Below are positions 12,166-23,779 of a DNA stretch of 64,000 bases, piece after piece. The notes beneath the pieces were generated by a model, which was given only the letters and a program-made list of their open reading frames with translations, did no database searches and was not told the DNA's origin. Where the stretch lies: the NCBI GenBank assembly GCA_037039685.1, contig JAWNGF010000002.1, positions 2,046,001 to 2,110,000 of the forward strand, given 5' to 3'. The stretch's first letter is position 1, and every line of letters begins with the position of its first letter. A program made the position numbers and the translations under genes. The stretch is from Ceratobasidium sp. AG-K (taxonomy: Eukaryota; Basidiomycota; Agaricomycetes; Cantharellales; Ceratobasidiaceae).

Positions 12166-13587
12166 CTATGAATTGTCGTCCATTCGATGCCGCTTGGCCC
12201 GAGGGCCGTCTCCACCCCCTCCGCCCCCGAAGAACTGTGGGTTGATGTGCCCTTGACCTCCCATCCCGCCGCGCATGTTATTGAATCCTGCGCCACAGTG
12301 TTAGATACGCCGGGCTGAAATCTTTGGAAGCTTACCGCCACGCCCGGGCATGCCTCCGCGTCCCATCATTCCCATACCGCCATTCATACCACCCATCATG
12401 CTGAACCAGATAAAAATCAACGCCAGACCACCAGCTATATCTATAAAACGCACCCCATGTTCCCCATCATCATTGGATTAGGCATTCCCCGCCCCATCAT
12501 GCCCATCATCGGGTTCACGCCTGCCATGGGGTTGGCCGCCATTCCCATGCCGCCGCCCATATTATTCATGCCGCCACGACCGAATCCGCCACCACGCCCG
12601 CCGCCATTGGTAATCGGACCCGTTGGAATTTGGTTTCCACCTCCCATACCGCCTCGGCCGCCACCCCCAGGTCCAGCACGGCCAGGAGGGTCTGCAAGTG
12701 TGTCAGTATTAATTTCAATAAATGAACAAAGGTGTAGACCTTTTGGTAGTGTTCGGAATGGGTTGCCGTGAGACGAGCTGGTAAATGTCGCAACTGCACG
12801 ACGGTTTTGGAACTCGCTGAAACAATCCAGTTAGGCCTGGTCAAGGGACAGATAAATAAGGCCTACTTGTTGTCCAACCAATTTTTGAGTGTGCTTGCGG
12901 CATCATACGAGCCACATTCTACATAACAAATACTTAAGGTGCATTCATGGTTAGACAAGGCACGATAGCATGTGAGACCACTAACCCTTTGCTCTTGCCG
13001 TTGACTTTGTGCTCAGAGAACGTAATATCCTTGTGTTCGATCATAACGCCAATGCTCTGTGCAATCTGGCGAATATCCTCGTCTGTCGTCCACTTTGTGA
13101 CTTTCAGCAACGCAGCGCAACGGGTTCACGTGAACCATGTGACCCACCCATTGTAGTTCACCAATATACAAAGCATCCGATCCGTCATTGAATCCACCGC
13201 TACCGGCACTTCCCATGCTCATGGCATTGCCGGGACCAGTTGAACCGGGCCTCCCGCCCTGTGGATGTTGATTATTTTGCTGGGGTTTCTAACCAGAGAT
13301 CAGCCATTATCTGTTGGGGACAACCACACGCCACTCACGGAATCATACCCCTCGGAATCATCCCGACCACGTTTATTGCCTACGGACGGCTCGGGTTCGC
13401 GCGACGTTTCGGTCTCAATCGATTGATAATTGTTGATGTTGGGTTTCTTTTCGGCGCTTAAAGTCAGCATCTTACCACTCCACGCCCGTGACACCGGCGC
13501 CAAAACAAAACTCACTTGGTCTTGGTCTACCTCAATGGTGGCATAGTCGTCATCGCCATAAATATCATAGTCATCATCGCCTGCCAT
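12166..13587 (-). CDS. RRM RNA-binding protein with Gly/Met-rich C-terminus
   Basis: About nine exons on the minus strand from ATG 13587 to TAG 12166-12168. An acidic Asp/Tyr-rich N-terminus ([15 protein letters not shown]) precedes a basic linker ([13 protein letters not shown]), then a single RRM. RNP2 is [10 protein letters not shown] and RNP1-like residues are [14 protein letters not shown], followed by LKNWLDNNEFQNRRA and [10 protein letters not shown]. The C-terminus is made of Gly, Met, Arg and Asn repeats and ends [10 protein letters not shown]. The architecture recalls the large CFIm/CPSF6-type RNA-processing proteins, so a nuclear role in pre-mRNA 3' processing or splicing is likely but inferred. 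The first intron is ambiguous: donor GTGAGT at 13515, with either a 45-base intron that keeps frame or a 59-base one that does not. Confidence 0.82.
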
Positions 13588-14177
13588 GGCTCTTGTGGAG
13601 TTCTGAAAATTAAGAGTCACTCGAATGAATACAGGTGTGAACGGTTGGTCATTTGATCCTAGAACGATAGAATACACGGGGGGACAGAAAAAACTCTTAC
13701 AAATTTGACTGCGAGGTCAGGTTACACAATATACTCGTACAACCACGAGTTTACAGGGACACACTGTAGAGACAAGTGCAGATGCAGTCGGGAAAAGACT
13801 AAGTACAGGTGGGAGAGGTCGTGGTGGTGAGCGTCTGTTGCCTCCTGGGCCCAGGACAACATTACATAAAATGACAGACGTCACGTGGTAGACATGAGTT
13901 GTGCAAACCACCTTGCCTTTTCCTCATTTGGATTGTTTTCGGAGTACAAATAGTTGCAGGAGTTAATATGGCATGGGAATTTTACGAACAAATGACGTTG
14001 AGAGGCGGCCGATACGCTCCAAGCGACCTGGGCGCACAACAAGCGCGAAACAAATGATGTCACAACAAGGGGCACGTGCAGATAAAAGTCCCTGACAAAC
14101 GGGAACGTGCTCACCACGATCTGGTCCCGCCCTCTATTCAGCCCATAGGCCCGCGACGCTAACGAACAACGCCAGTC
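13588..14177. other. Divergent intergenic region
   Basis: About 590 bases between the RRM gene (-) and the Pali-like gene (+), so promoters of both are expected here. Minus-strand frames at 13717-14117 resemble nothing known. No repeat seen. Confidence 0.45.
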
Positions 14178-15038
14178 ATGAACCCCGCTTTGCTCCCGTT
14201 CCTCATCACCCTCATCGCCCTGGTGTTTCTGTAAGTATCAAGTTAGATGTTTCAGCGATCTTATCTGACGAGACCTGCTTGTGAAGAATCTTGTGCATTT
14301 TCTCTACTCCGTTCAACTGGAACTTGTATTATCTGCGCTCGGACATCGCTGGAGGGCTTCATCTTGGCGGCTGGGGCTGGTGCATCGATGGAGGTTACTG
14401 TACTAACAAGGCGTAAGTCCCGTCCGCCTGCTTTCGGTAGCCACCGCTCATAGGCTTGAATAGGCTTGGGTATTCTTGGGACCCCCAGGTTATCGTTTGG
14501 CTCACTAAGATGATGGTTTGGTATCCCATCGGTAGGTGCCAGCAAGTCTAATTCCAAGCCGGGTTTTAATTGGAATTGGTTACTAGCTGCCATCTTCACG
14601 CTCTTCGCACTGTTCTCCTCCTTCCCACTCTGTTCTCCAAGAATGCTCGTATATTCCCGTCGCCTATCTTTTCCCTTCTCTCCATTATGTCGGCATTCTT
14701 CTCCCTCTTGGCGTTCATGTGAGTCCAAAAACAAACCCTCCAACACTTAACCCTGACCAATTTACCAAAACTAGCTTTATGATTTCGCTCTTTGCTGTCG
14801 CTCGCAACCGCTTCCGCCGCGATGGCTACGAGTCTGAGTTTGGTCCCATGCCCTGGATCAGTCTTGTCGCGACTATTCTACTCATCATCGCTGCGTTCAT
14901 GGGTGGCTGTGGACGGTAAGCAAACATGCGCAAACCTTTATATTTTATCTCATCGGGCGTGTTTTTAGCATGTTCCGTGGCAGCAAGTCCCCATATGTCA
15001 CTTATCCTGGCAACAATAACTCTCGTTCATACTACTGA
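14178..15038 (+). CDS. Pali/SUR7-like four-helix membrane protein
   Basis: Starts at ATG 14178 with an immediate hydrophobic helix (LLPFLITLIALVFL). Exon 2 (14287-14412) gives a loop with WNLYYLRSD and GGLHLGGWGWCIDGGYCTNK, matching the cysteine-bearing extracellular loop of the Pali/SUR7/claudin-like fungal family. Exon 3 (from 14464) continues ALGYSWDPQVIVWLTKMM. Further helices (SPIFSLLSIMSAFFSLLAF and PWISLVATILLIIAAFMGG) and a short Ser/Tyr tail end at TGA 15036-15038. The donor of the third intron is ambiguous: GTAGGT at 14532 would break the frame, while GTGCCA at 14536 keeps one frame to the end. Family members act at the plasma membrane in pH sensing (PalI) or eisosomes (Sur7); which applies here is not clear. 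Confidence 0.7.
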
Positions 15039-15262
15039 AACAATCCTAGTGACGAATCACTGAGTGATTTTAAGATATCTACGACCGGTTACGCACGACT
15101 CTTTTATTCCTTCTCCATGCTTCAACGTTTTTGTTGTACGTGCTTTTTTGACTGTAACTTAGGGACAGCGTATTGTAGTATATAGAATTAAAACGCGACT
15201 GTCCATGCAGTTTATGAATTGCTTTGTGGTAACATAAATAGTAATTGGTATCAGGATACGGA

Positions 15263-17286
15263 CTACACACTGGTATCCATTTCAGTACTTGAAGGCACAA
15301 TCGCGGCGTTGGGAGCCCCGACCATCATAATTCCTTTTGTCCAGTCAGGAAGGAAGTGACCTTCCCACCGCCCAGTCACTTTGCCGGGAATAGGTTCGAC
15401 CATACTTTCTTCATCCTCCATTTCTAGGATTGCCTCGTCATATCGTTCCCTGGAGATTTCTTCCCCGCCGATCTTGAGTGATCTACAAGTCTGTAAGGAA
15501 CACAAGCCGGTCTTTCCGGTTACAAAGCTTACCCAGCAAGAGAACCTCCAACCCATGGAAGCGCCGCGGGTGCAAATGCCGGTGCTTTCCCTGCGTTTTT
15601 ACGCCCATCGCCGACTCCCGCCGGGGCGTTGAGGATAGCTACGTGCGGCGCGAGCGGCCGCAAACGCGCATACGGATCGTACGGCTGACGTAGCCCCCGT
15701 TTAGTTGATGACGGAGGGGGGGCGGTAGGTCTCGGCAGGGTTGAAATTGTGGGGGTAGTTGGAGATGGAGGGTCAGACTGTGGCGGGGTTTCGGGGCTGA
15801 CCACAGGAGATAGAAGCACGCTGATCTCTGCGAATAGCCGTGCTGTGAATCCCGGAAGCATTGAGGTGCCTCCGACAACAAGCACCGAGGAAATCAATTC
15901 TTTTCGTAGATCCACCGGGACCTAGACTCGCGTTCAATGGACGTCATGGTGACTAGGAATAGCGTACCTTGCGTAATGAATCGAGCACCGTTTCGGCCAC
16001 GCTCCTTTCATCCACGTCCCCACCTGTAAACAACACTTCGGCCGCACGCTCGCGCACCCAGCCAGGGATAATTACAACACCACGCCCAGCTCCCACCCCA
16101 ACAGCAATCTGCAAGTCGGTGGCACGAGAATGAGCCGCCATCGGGTTTGCCGACTCGCGGTCAGCTCTTCGACTGGCACCCCCTCCCGCAACAGATCCTG
16201 CACCTGATACAGACCCCGTGGTCGAAGATGCCCTCGTGACATGAACTTCTGAAGATGGAGGGGTGTCATATTGCCCTGCGTCCGATACTGAGGCAGAGGA
16301 AGAGGATGGCGCAATTTCTACCATCGTCACATCCTGGTCGTGTTCTTCCTCGGGTGGGAGTGGTTCCCCAACAAAGCACCCTCGCGTCTTGATCGTTTCG
16401 ACGAGGGAATCAGTGAGGATGTGTGAGGGGATACGCGTAGCGCGCTGGATGGCTGGGACACTCGTCGCCGGGCCCGAGAGAGTCGCTTGTGGGGGGATGT
16501 AGGTACCATGTAAGAGAAGAAGTGCGCGGAGGTGGGTAGTTAGACGTCCGCCCGCCAAGGGAGTCGTTGCTAGTTGCGGAAACAGAGGCCGGGAAGAGAA
16601 TACCTAAACGAATATCACTTGTTGTTACTACTTCAAGTTTATCGTGAACATACTGGTAACACGGTTGTTTCCAGATGACCACAGTCAACCACAAGACCCG
16701 TAATGCGCCCAGACGCAAGCAACGCTAGTACATGGCTAGGAGCGAAAGACAGAGATGGAACCTACTCGAGTTATTAGAGGATCTAGCGAAATAAACAGGA
16801 CTGCTCACTTGTAGGTTACGGAATAACACCTTGGCGAACATGTTCTTCACACAAAGCGGGAGCAACGGATGCTCCACAATGATAATCTTACGAGCCTTAG
16901 GATCTACAAGCAGCTTACTTCCCACATTTACTAAATTAATCAATACAGGGAGCAGAGTTTATGTTCAATACTTACTTGTAAAATACCTTGCGCAACCAAT
17001 CTTGAATCTGTTGCTCCGTCAAGCGCTCAGTTTCTTCTCGTTCCGCAGCGGGTCGCATCTGGCTAAAGTTCCATAGTCCTGGCCCGTCGTTTACGGAGAA
17101 CACATCGCGTGGTTTGCCCTCCCCACTGAACCCAACTTTCCAAACACGCGAACCAGGGTCCAGGATAATCCGATCCTCGGTTCCATACAGTGAGTGTCGG
17201 CGAGTAGTCGTATAATGCGGAGAGTTTAGTATATGAGAACTCTGGACGCGTGTCGTTGTTGGCGTCGTTGGTACATTAGCTGACAT
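15263..17286 (-). CDS. Actin-related protein, ARP10-like (dynactin pointed-end complex)
   Basis: Minus-strand gene from ATG 17286 to TAG 15263-15265. The first exon has a Thr/Ser-rich leader, then RIILDPGSRVWKVGFSGEG, the actin-fold phosphate-binding region. Later exons read LLVDPKARKIIIVEHPLLP and MFAKVLFRNLQ, then an Arp-type segment and VLVVGGTSMLPGFTARL, the classic late actin-fold motif. The C-terminus is SLKIGGEEISRERYDEA followed by an acidic stretch and GHFLPDWTK. Long low-complexity insertions rich in Ser, Thr, Pro and Glu sit inside the fold (about 16,060-16,350 and 15,660-15,830). Arp10/Arp11 caps the pointed end of the dynactin filament in the cytoplasm; the assignment rests on these motifs and on the divergence from actin. 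Confidence 0.75.
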
Positions 17287-18406
17287 CAAAGAGGATTCAA
17301 GGTCGAAGCAGAATGAAGGAGGGTAATAAGCGCCGAGCGACTACGGGCCACTGAGGGTTAATCGGCTCCTCAATAAACGGCACGGTCTCAACCTTGAATC
17401 AACCTTGTTGGTCGTGCATTTCACTTAGATACAGCAGCTAAAAGCGCAATGAGTGAGGGCTTATTTGCAAGGTGACAATCAGGGACTCCGTTGAGTCCCC
17501 CCTCCGTCGAGCAACCTATCTTCCTGGGCACTGTACTAGCCCGGCCCAAAAGTATGGAAACAAGATATTCTAGCGAATATCTCGCTGCAAGTTGGTTATA
17601 CTGGTCTGGGTGAATAATTTAAGTTGATCCATTCAAGTCCCCGGTTGCCCTTTGGTAGGAGTCCAACGTAGATTTTATGGGTAGATATCCCATAATATGC
17701 AAAATAACTTCTCATAGCACACTTTGTCTCCTCAGGGAGAACAAGGGTCATGCTGGGCTCTTAATAAAATTTATACTTTGGGTAATCTTAAGCAAGTTTT
17801 ATTAATCATGTATCAAGCAAATCTCACAACTGAAGGAGATAATGGTCAAACAATGCAACAATTTTTGATGGGTTAGACGGGATTTCATATTGGAACCCTT
17901 GGAATTTCACCTTTTAACAGCTTTATCTCACCAGCTGTCCCGTTTCACAACTTGCCTTAATAATAAAACTAGTTTATATTCAACCTTTCTATCACTTTCA
18001 CAGTGCATGTAAGGGCGATATCCTTAAAGACAAGGGGGTAGAAATATACTGTATACGCTTATATCACATACACAACTGTTATCCGATACTACGCAACGAA
18101 AAGAGATTCTTATCAGATGTAAATCGGTGGGAGGAACAACTTCTATTATTGACACGAGGGCTAATTCTGAGGTGCTCCTTCACTTTTGGGCCGGGTTACT
18201 ATCCGTCTTATCTTTCGGGATAAGGGCTAATCTAGTCGGTGGCTATGCCTCCACATCTGTTCCAGTCAGCTGACGGGCCCGGATGACACCTGATGCGAGG
18301 CCGGCTCACCAAAAACTATATGAATGAGAAATTAGGGTATAAGCGTCCCTCGTCTCCCTTGGATTAGATATTGGTGCCGGCCTCTCGGGCGATAATATAG
18401 CCCGTC
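17287..18406. other. AT-rich gene-poor stretch
   Basis: About 1.1 kb with no open frame worth reporting, between two divergent genes. The part from about 17,560 to 18,180 is clearly more AT-rich than the surroundings, with runs such as 'aataaaatttatact'. I found no terminal repeats or coding relic. It may be promoter sequence plus a decayed insertion. Confidence 0.5.
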
Positions 18407-20190
18407 ATGGAAACGTCGTCCAGCGCGACCATAGCTCTTGATACACCGGTTCCCTTGGGTATTTTATTGGTACTACTTTATATAGGCTGGGCCTACCAAA
18501 CTCGAGCTCGAGGTGGAGAAACTGCTTCACGCGAGTATCAAAGCAGTGAAAAGTTATTGGGACACGATGAGAAACTAGGACTTGAGCAGGTGGATCGCAA
18601 GCCAGGAGGTAGATAAATGCTTACTTGACGTGTTAGTCTCCACGATTCTGATACTTGAACTCATCGAGAATGGCTGCCCCAGTCATTCAAGTATCCTCTC
18701 ATATCTCCATTGCCGCACTTTGATTTCGAAAAGACTCTACCTCTGCCGTATCGCCCTTTTAGATGGGGACCCAAGTACAATGTAACCATGGGTATTCGAA
18801 GTATGGATTTTAACGAGTGGATTGAAGTGAGTATGATTCTGGCATCACTGCCCTTTTAATAACTGAATCTGTTATACAAAGCTTGACAATCGATACGCCC
18901 ATTATCACACTATTCGTACGCAACGAACTGAAACAGGAGGTACCGATACTGTACGAACTATGCCCACAAATGAGGAGTCTGGTGTCCCAGGAGGTGAACT
19001 AGCAGGTATGGTCTACCTTGTTCAGAACGATACTTCCCCGCCCAAATAACGTTATAGCTCGTGAATTGGTTAATGAGCTCGGAGAGTTCCTTATTCGACG
19101 CTATCCGCACGTCTTTTGTGTGGTTTCCCGGATTGCATATGTTCCTGGCGATTTTAGTTGGGACGAGCTGGGTGAAATTGAAGAGATCGAGATAGTCCCA
19201 CTCAATGTGAAGTATAACCTCCAGATAGAAGATCCAATGAAGATTTCCGGGCTACTGTAAGTCATTTGTGGTATTACCGGGGTATCCTGCTCAAGGGATT
19301 CAGCGTGCAAGACGACCTTGCGCTCATGCTTGAGGGTCATGATTCGCGCTACTATTTCCAAGCTGGTTCTATATGTACGGCCGGGTTCTGGAGGTTACGC
19401 GACAAGATTGGGTGCTCTCTAGAGCGGATTCATGAAGGCGGAGGCGTGCCTCAATGTACGTTATTGAACCACCTGAGCGCAAAGATACTAACTCTACTGT
19501 GGTACGAAAGACCGCGAAAAATTACGCTATAGCATGAACCGATTCTTTACGAAACTGAGAGTCGATAAACCGGTTGTGCGCAACAACTATTTTTTCCAAA
19601 TTCTTCGACGAGATGACGACCCTGCGCGGGTGAACTCAACAGATGCAGACGAGCTGGGTACGTCCTTTTTATCCCATTCATCTCAAAGCTAACCATCGTT
19701 GTGATGTGGTGACGCTAGCATGGTCGGATACCGCCAACGGACCTGAGAGCTATTTTGACGAGTTGACTCATGCCCCTAAACCCGAATTCGTTGAAACAAG
19801 CAAATTCGTAGCGCCCAAACCTATTAGTCGAAACGAGGTCAGCCGTGTCTGTTTGCGTACTGAGCGTCAAAGTCTTCGAAGGCAAGTACATCTTCTAGAC
19901 GTTTCAAATGTTGAGACTGACGTGGTCACCCATGTAGACTTCCGCGCTCTGGTGCGATCGTATTTACGATTCGCACCTACGTTGAGCCCGTGACTAGACT
20001 AACGGAGGAACCAGGTGTCCCTGGACGATTGGCCGACGCCATCCGCAGTTGGCCTCCTGACATCGCCGAATCCAAGGGTCAGAACTTGTACAAGGACGCC
20101 GTATTGAACCTTATGGATGAACACCACAGGCAGCAGGTCGAAAGGGGATTAGTGCAGGAAGATCAAAGAGATATAAACTACCCTTTTTGA
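18407..20190 (+). CDS. DUF3445 protein (haem-dependent oxidative N-demethylase family) with N-terminal membrane anchor
   Basis: Exon 1 from ATG 18407 encodes one transmembrane helix (VPLGILLVLLYIGWAYQT) and a charged linker. Following exons give the DUF3445 core: PHFDFEKTLPLPYRPFRWG, MGIRSMDFNEWIE, then LDNRYARYHTIRTQR, AARELVNELGEFLIRRYPH, VQDDLALMLEG with YYFQAGSICTAGFWRLRDKIG, IHEGGGVPQ, MNRFFTKLRVDKPVVRNNYF, and a C-terminal part with VCLRTERQSLRRLPRS. The stop is TGA 20188-20190. Characterised bacterial relatives oxidatively demethylate small amines using haem; fungal members are largely unstudied. The anchor suggests attachment to the ER or another membrane with the domain in the cytosol. 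Confidence 0.8.
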
Positions 20191-20785
20191 GTTGAACACA
20201 GAAACGTTGTGCCATGTAAACAATCCATTGAATGAGACCAAGCCAGAAACCTACCACTGGTATACACACACGAACATACAAGTCGAGCGGCCTTTTGAGC
20301 CAAGGGTCTTAAGAATAAGAAGTGTTGCTAAATGTGATAGGATTGGCTATGAGGTAAACAAACATACAGGACTGGGAGGATACATCGATACGTTGGCCAC
20401 GAATAAGGGGAGGCAAGGTCTGTAGCCCATGCATGAAAAGTAAGTTTTGCAATTAGAAACAAGTGCTCACACGGTTTGCCGATATGACGATCAACATACA
20501 GAATCTGAGTGTGCGCCTCTGTTGTTTATCGAGAAATTTGCTTGACGATCGGCAATTGTTACAATTCACCATATTTGGGTCCCTCGCTGCAATCATCTTA
20601 CAATGCAAAGAGCGGAAACGAATTATATTTGGACTCATTGGCGCATAGACATAGACATATACATGTGCATGTGGATATCTACGACGAGGGGCTCAATCGA
20701 GGAGGACGAACATTGAGAAGCAGAATAGAACAGACAGCTTAGTAGAGGCAGTGGCCTCAGACTTAGAGCTCGTTGGTGGCCCGAT
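20191..20785. other. Convergent intergenic region
   Basis: About 600 bases between the 3' ends of the DUF3445 gene (+) and family copy A (-). Short frames at 20453-20742 show no family signal. It resembles 3' untranslated and spacer sequence. Confidence 0.4.
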
Positions 20786-21481
20786 TTAGAACTTCCTCAG
20801 CTCATCGCCGACCAGTCCAGCGATAGCCTTCTCTCCTGTCTTGATCCAGTCGGGCGAGACCTTGAACACTTCCGCCGCTTTCTTGCAGATCTCCGTCCCC
20901 TGCATAAGCAATACAGACGACACGAATCGGTGCTTCAGACGAGTGGTAAGATCGAGTCAGTACCGGAATACAACTAGGCGTACGCCTTCGATTGCTTACC
21001 TGGAACGGGTTGCGCGAGGTGTCATGGTACACGATGAACCGAGCCTCGCCTTGAGCGTTCTTCTGACCATACCGCACCTTGTCGTCGACCTTGAGCTCGT
21101 AGAACTGACCGGCTGTACCCATATCCTTCGGTGTCAGCGCATATATCCAGAAGCCCAAAACATGGTACCTCACCTTTGGTGGTGACCTTGCTGATGTGCT
21201 GACCAGGCGAAGAAGCGCCAGGGTTGGTGTACCACTCGGATGCGATGAAGAACAGAACCTTGGCACCCGCTACACCCGGCCAGACAGGATCCAGTCAGTT
21301 AGGAGAGCGCCAGTGGGAGCAAACGAGAGTCACGATTGCCCTTGACGTCGACGAGGGCGGTGTGGTAGCTAGCGGACTTGTCGCTCCAGTTCTGCTGCCA
21401 TACGACCGTGGTCTGGGTCAAGGATTCGGTAGCAGCAGGGACGAGGAGGATGTCGCCGGACTTGACAGTGTAGGTAGACAT
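20786..21481 (-). CDS. Unrecognised small-protein family, copy A
   Basis: Four exons from ATG 21481 to TAA 20786-20788, same structure and length as copies D and E (167 residues). Exon 1 reads MSTYTVKSGDILLVPAATES with WQQNWSDKSASYHTALVDVKG. Exon 2 has AKVLFFIASEWYTNPGASS, exon 3 GQFYELKVDDKVRYGQKN and RFIVYHDTSRNPFQ, exon 4 a helical tail ending AGLVGDELRKF. There is no signal peptide and no cysteine pattern, so a soluble beta-rich cytosolic protein is likely. I recognise no family. The first intron donor is GTGACT, weaker than GTGAGT in D and E. A TATA-like TTTATATA lies at 21575-21582. Copy B is divergent, about 1.05 kb away. Confidence 0.75.
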
Positions 21482-22526
21482 ATTGTGTAAAGCTGAGAGA
21501 AGAGGAGAGCTGAAGCTATGGAAGTGAGTGAGTTGCAGTGAATGCGGATGGTGAATGGTGGTTGTGGAGAGCTGTTTATATAGCGCAGTGCAGCTCGACT
21601 CCTGTCGCAAGTCCAGACCGGAGGACGGCTGTTGCGGAGCGTTCGCGCCGTCTTGATAGGTCCACCAAGCAGGTGCACATGCGATGGCCGGAGCGGCTTT
21701 GGGGTGGAGTGAGGAATACAGCGCCAGTAACCGACCGGATAGAGATGAGCGGGATGGTAGACATGCTCCCGACCACTATGTTAGATACACATGTGAAGCA
21801 TTCTCGTCCAGGAACGTGCGAGTCCAAATCGGCAAGACCATATCCCCAGCTGGGTCTGTGGCATGTCTCGAGACTTCAGGTGACCAAGGTCCGCTGTGGC
21901 TAGTGACCGGTTATTACAAGTCCGCAAATGCGCAGTCCAGATTTTCAACTAGTTTGCTTGTACACAAACAGTCAGTGCTGAGCGCCTTTTAATCAGTGAC
22001 ATTCACATTGTTCTTGTGCCACAATCGTGAACAGAATGAGTAGCCCTATAAAAAGAGGGTAGCATACAGTTGGTCCGAGTTGCACATACGTGGGTGTAAT
22101 AGCCGGCCAGCGGTGGCGGCGGATCTTGGTCCCCTGAAGTTTCGAGCCACGCCACAGACCCAGCTGGGGATATGGTCTTGCCGATTTGGACTCGCACGTT
22201 CCTGGACGAGAACGCTCCAGATGTGTATCTAACATAGTGGTCGGGAGCATGTCTACCATCCCGCTCATCCCTACCAGATCGGTTACCGGCGCTGTATTTG
22301 TCAACCTACCCTAAACCCGCTCCGGCCATCATATATGCGCCCGCTTAGTGAATCCATCGGGACGGCACGAGCGCTCCGCAACAACCGTCCTCCGGTCTGG
22401 ACTTGTGACTGGACTCAAGCCAAGCTGAGCTATATAACAGCTTACTGCGGCCAGCATTGACCATCCGCATTCACTACAACTCACTCGCATCGCTTCAGCT
22501 CTTCTCTTCTCTCAGCTCTATACACA
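21482..22526. promoter_or_regulatory. Shared divergent upstream region of copies A and B
   Basis: The two sides of this 1.05 kb gap are imperfect inverted copies of each other. On the A side a TATA-like element sits at 21575-21582, on the B side TATATAA at 22431-22437. Conserved blocks further out include 'ccatatccccagctgggtct' at about 21838-21857 and its inverse at about 22153-22172. The same upstream sequence recurs in front of copies D and E, so several hundred bases of promoter were copied with the genes. The central spacer (about 21,960-22,090) is unique to the pair type. Open frames here (for example 21538-21903) look like artefacts of this repeat. Confidence 0.6.
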
Positions 22527-23222
22527 ATGTCTTCCTACACTGTCAAGTCCGGCGACGTCCTCCTCGTCCCTACCTCTGCCGATGCATTGGCCCCAATCAC
22601 GGTCGAATGGCAGCAGAACTGGGGCGACAAGTCCGCTAGCTATCACACCGGTATGGTGGATGTCAAGGGCAAGCGTAAGTCTCCTTTTTTACTACTCAAT
22701 ACCTTACAGTATCTGACCAACACACGTGTACATGGGTGTAGCGGACGCTAAGGTCCTGTTTTTTACGGCCTCCGAGTGGTACACCAATCCCTCCGCTGGT
22801 TCGCCTGCTCAGCATATCAGCAAGACCACCACCAAAGGTAGCGTCACAAGGTCGCGTATCTCACTATATATACTGAAGTTGCATTGCCTATACGCAGCTG
22901 GTCAGTTCTATGAACTCAAAGTTGACGACAAGGTTCGCTATGGTCAGAAGAATGCTCAGGGCGAGGCTCGGTTCATCGTGTACCATGACACTTCGCGCAA
23001 CCCCTACCAGGTGAGCGGTGGAATACTCGCGCTTACTTGCACATTGGACTAACACGGCCGTATCATCACCTAAAGCACCGGTTCGTGAAGCCTGTGCTGA
23101 AGCTCCAAGCACTTGGGCTCAGCAAGGTAGTTGCTGGCTTGTTCGGGGCCCCGTCCTTGGCCACCGATTTCGCAGAGAGCACCATTAAAGCTCTCGTAGG
23201 CGATGAGCTCAGGAAGTTCTAA
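22527..23222 (+). CDS. Unrecognised small-protein family, copy B
   Basis: Divergent partner of copy A. Four exons from ATG 22527 to TAA 23220-23222. The body matches the family: MSSYTVKSGDVLLVPTSAD, VEWQQNWGDKSASYHTGMVD, AKVLFFTASEWYTNPSAG, GQFYELKVDDKVRYGQKN, RFIVYHDTSRNPYQ. The last exon differs from A, D and E over most of its length (HRFVKPVLKLQALGLSKVV) but regains ALVGDELRKF at the end. The N-terminal three exons are therefore under stronger constraint than the C-terminal helix. Function unknown. Confidence 0.75.
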
Positions 23223-23779
23223 GCCAAGCACTAGCACGCTGCTAACCCAAGGTCCACCTCCATCAAGCTGTCTGCCCTGTTTCGTGTCTCGGATGTAGGT
23301 GTTTTCGATTGAGGCTCATATCGTAGCTACACCATACGGCCATGTATATGTGCGTGTCTATACGTCACTGTGCCCAATATAATCTATGATCTGCTCTTTC
23401 TGTTCTTGGGATTACGGCCTCAAACTTCATCAGCAGCAGTACAGCTTTGAGCATATGGACGCAGGAAATCCCTGAAGTCTAGTCGGAGAGGTGTACTCTT
23501 GGTCTGATAATAACTCTGGAAACACGAGGTAGAGGAATCGGATGTTGTCCCAGCGGTTGATTGCCATAAGCAAAACACCTTGTTGGGTACCCGCCAACTC
23601 AAACCATCCTGTACGTCCCCCGTACCATGGATCGAGTTGAACTCGATTCGTGATATAGCAATGTTTATTATAAGAATAACTACTACGGCGTTTACACTAG
23701 CCTTATTTAACGAAAGCGTAGAAGCTCGGCTGCAAGGCATTTGATCAAGGCGTAATCCTCACACATCATCAATTTCGAC
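23223..23779. other. Convergent intergenic region
   Basis: About 560 bases between the 3' ends of copies B (+) and C (-). It includes stretches similar to the trailer of copy E ('catatggatgtgtgcctgta' type sequence). No gene recognised. Confidence 0.4.

Noticed and set aside
13717..14117. Minus-strand frames between the RRM and Pali-like genes
   Set aside because: Low similarity to anything, no exon chain, and located where two promoters are expected.
14532..14700. Frameshift in the Pali-like gene
   Set aside because: Using the donor at 14536 instead of 14532 keeps one open frame to the stop, so no lesion is needed.
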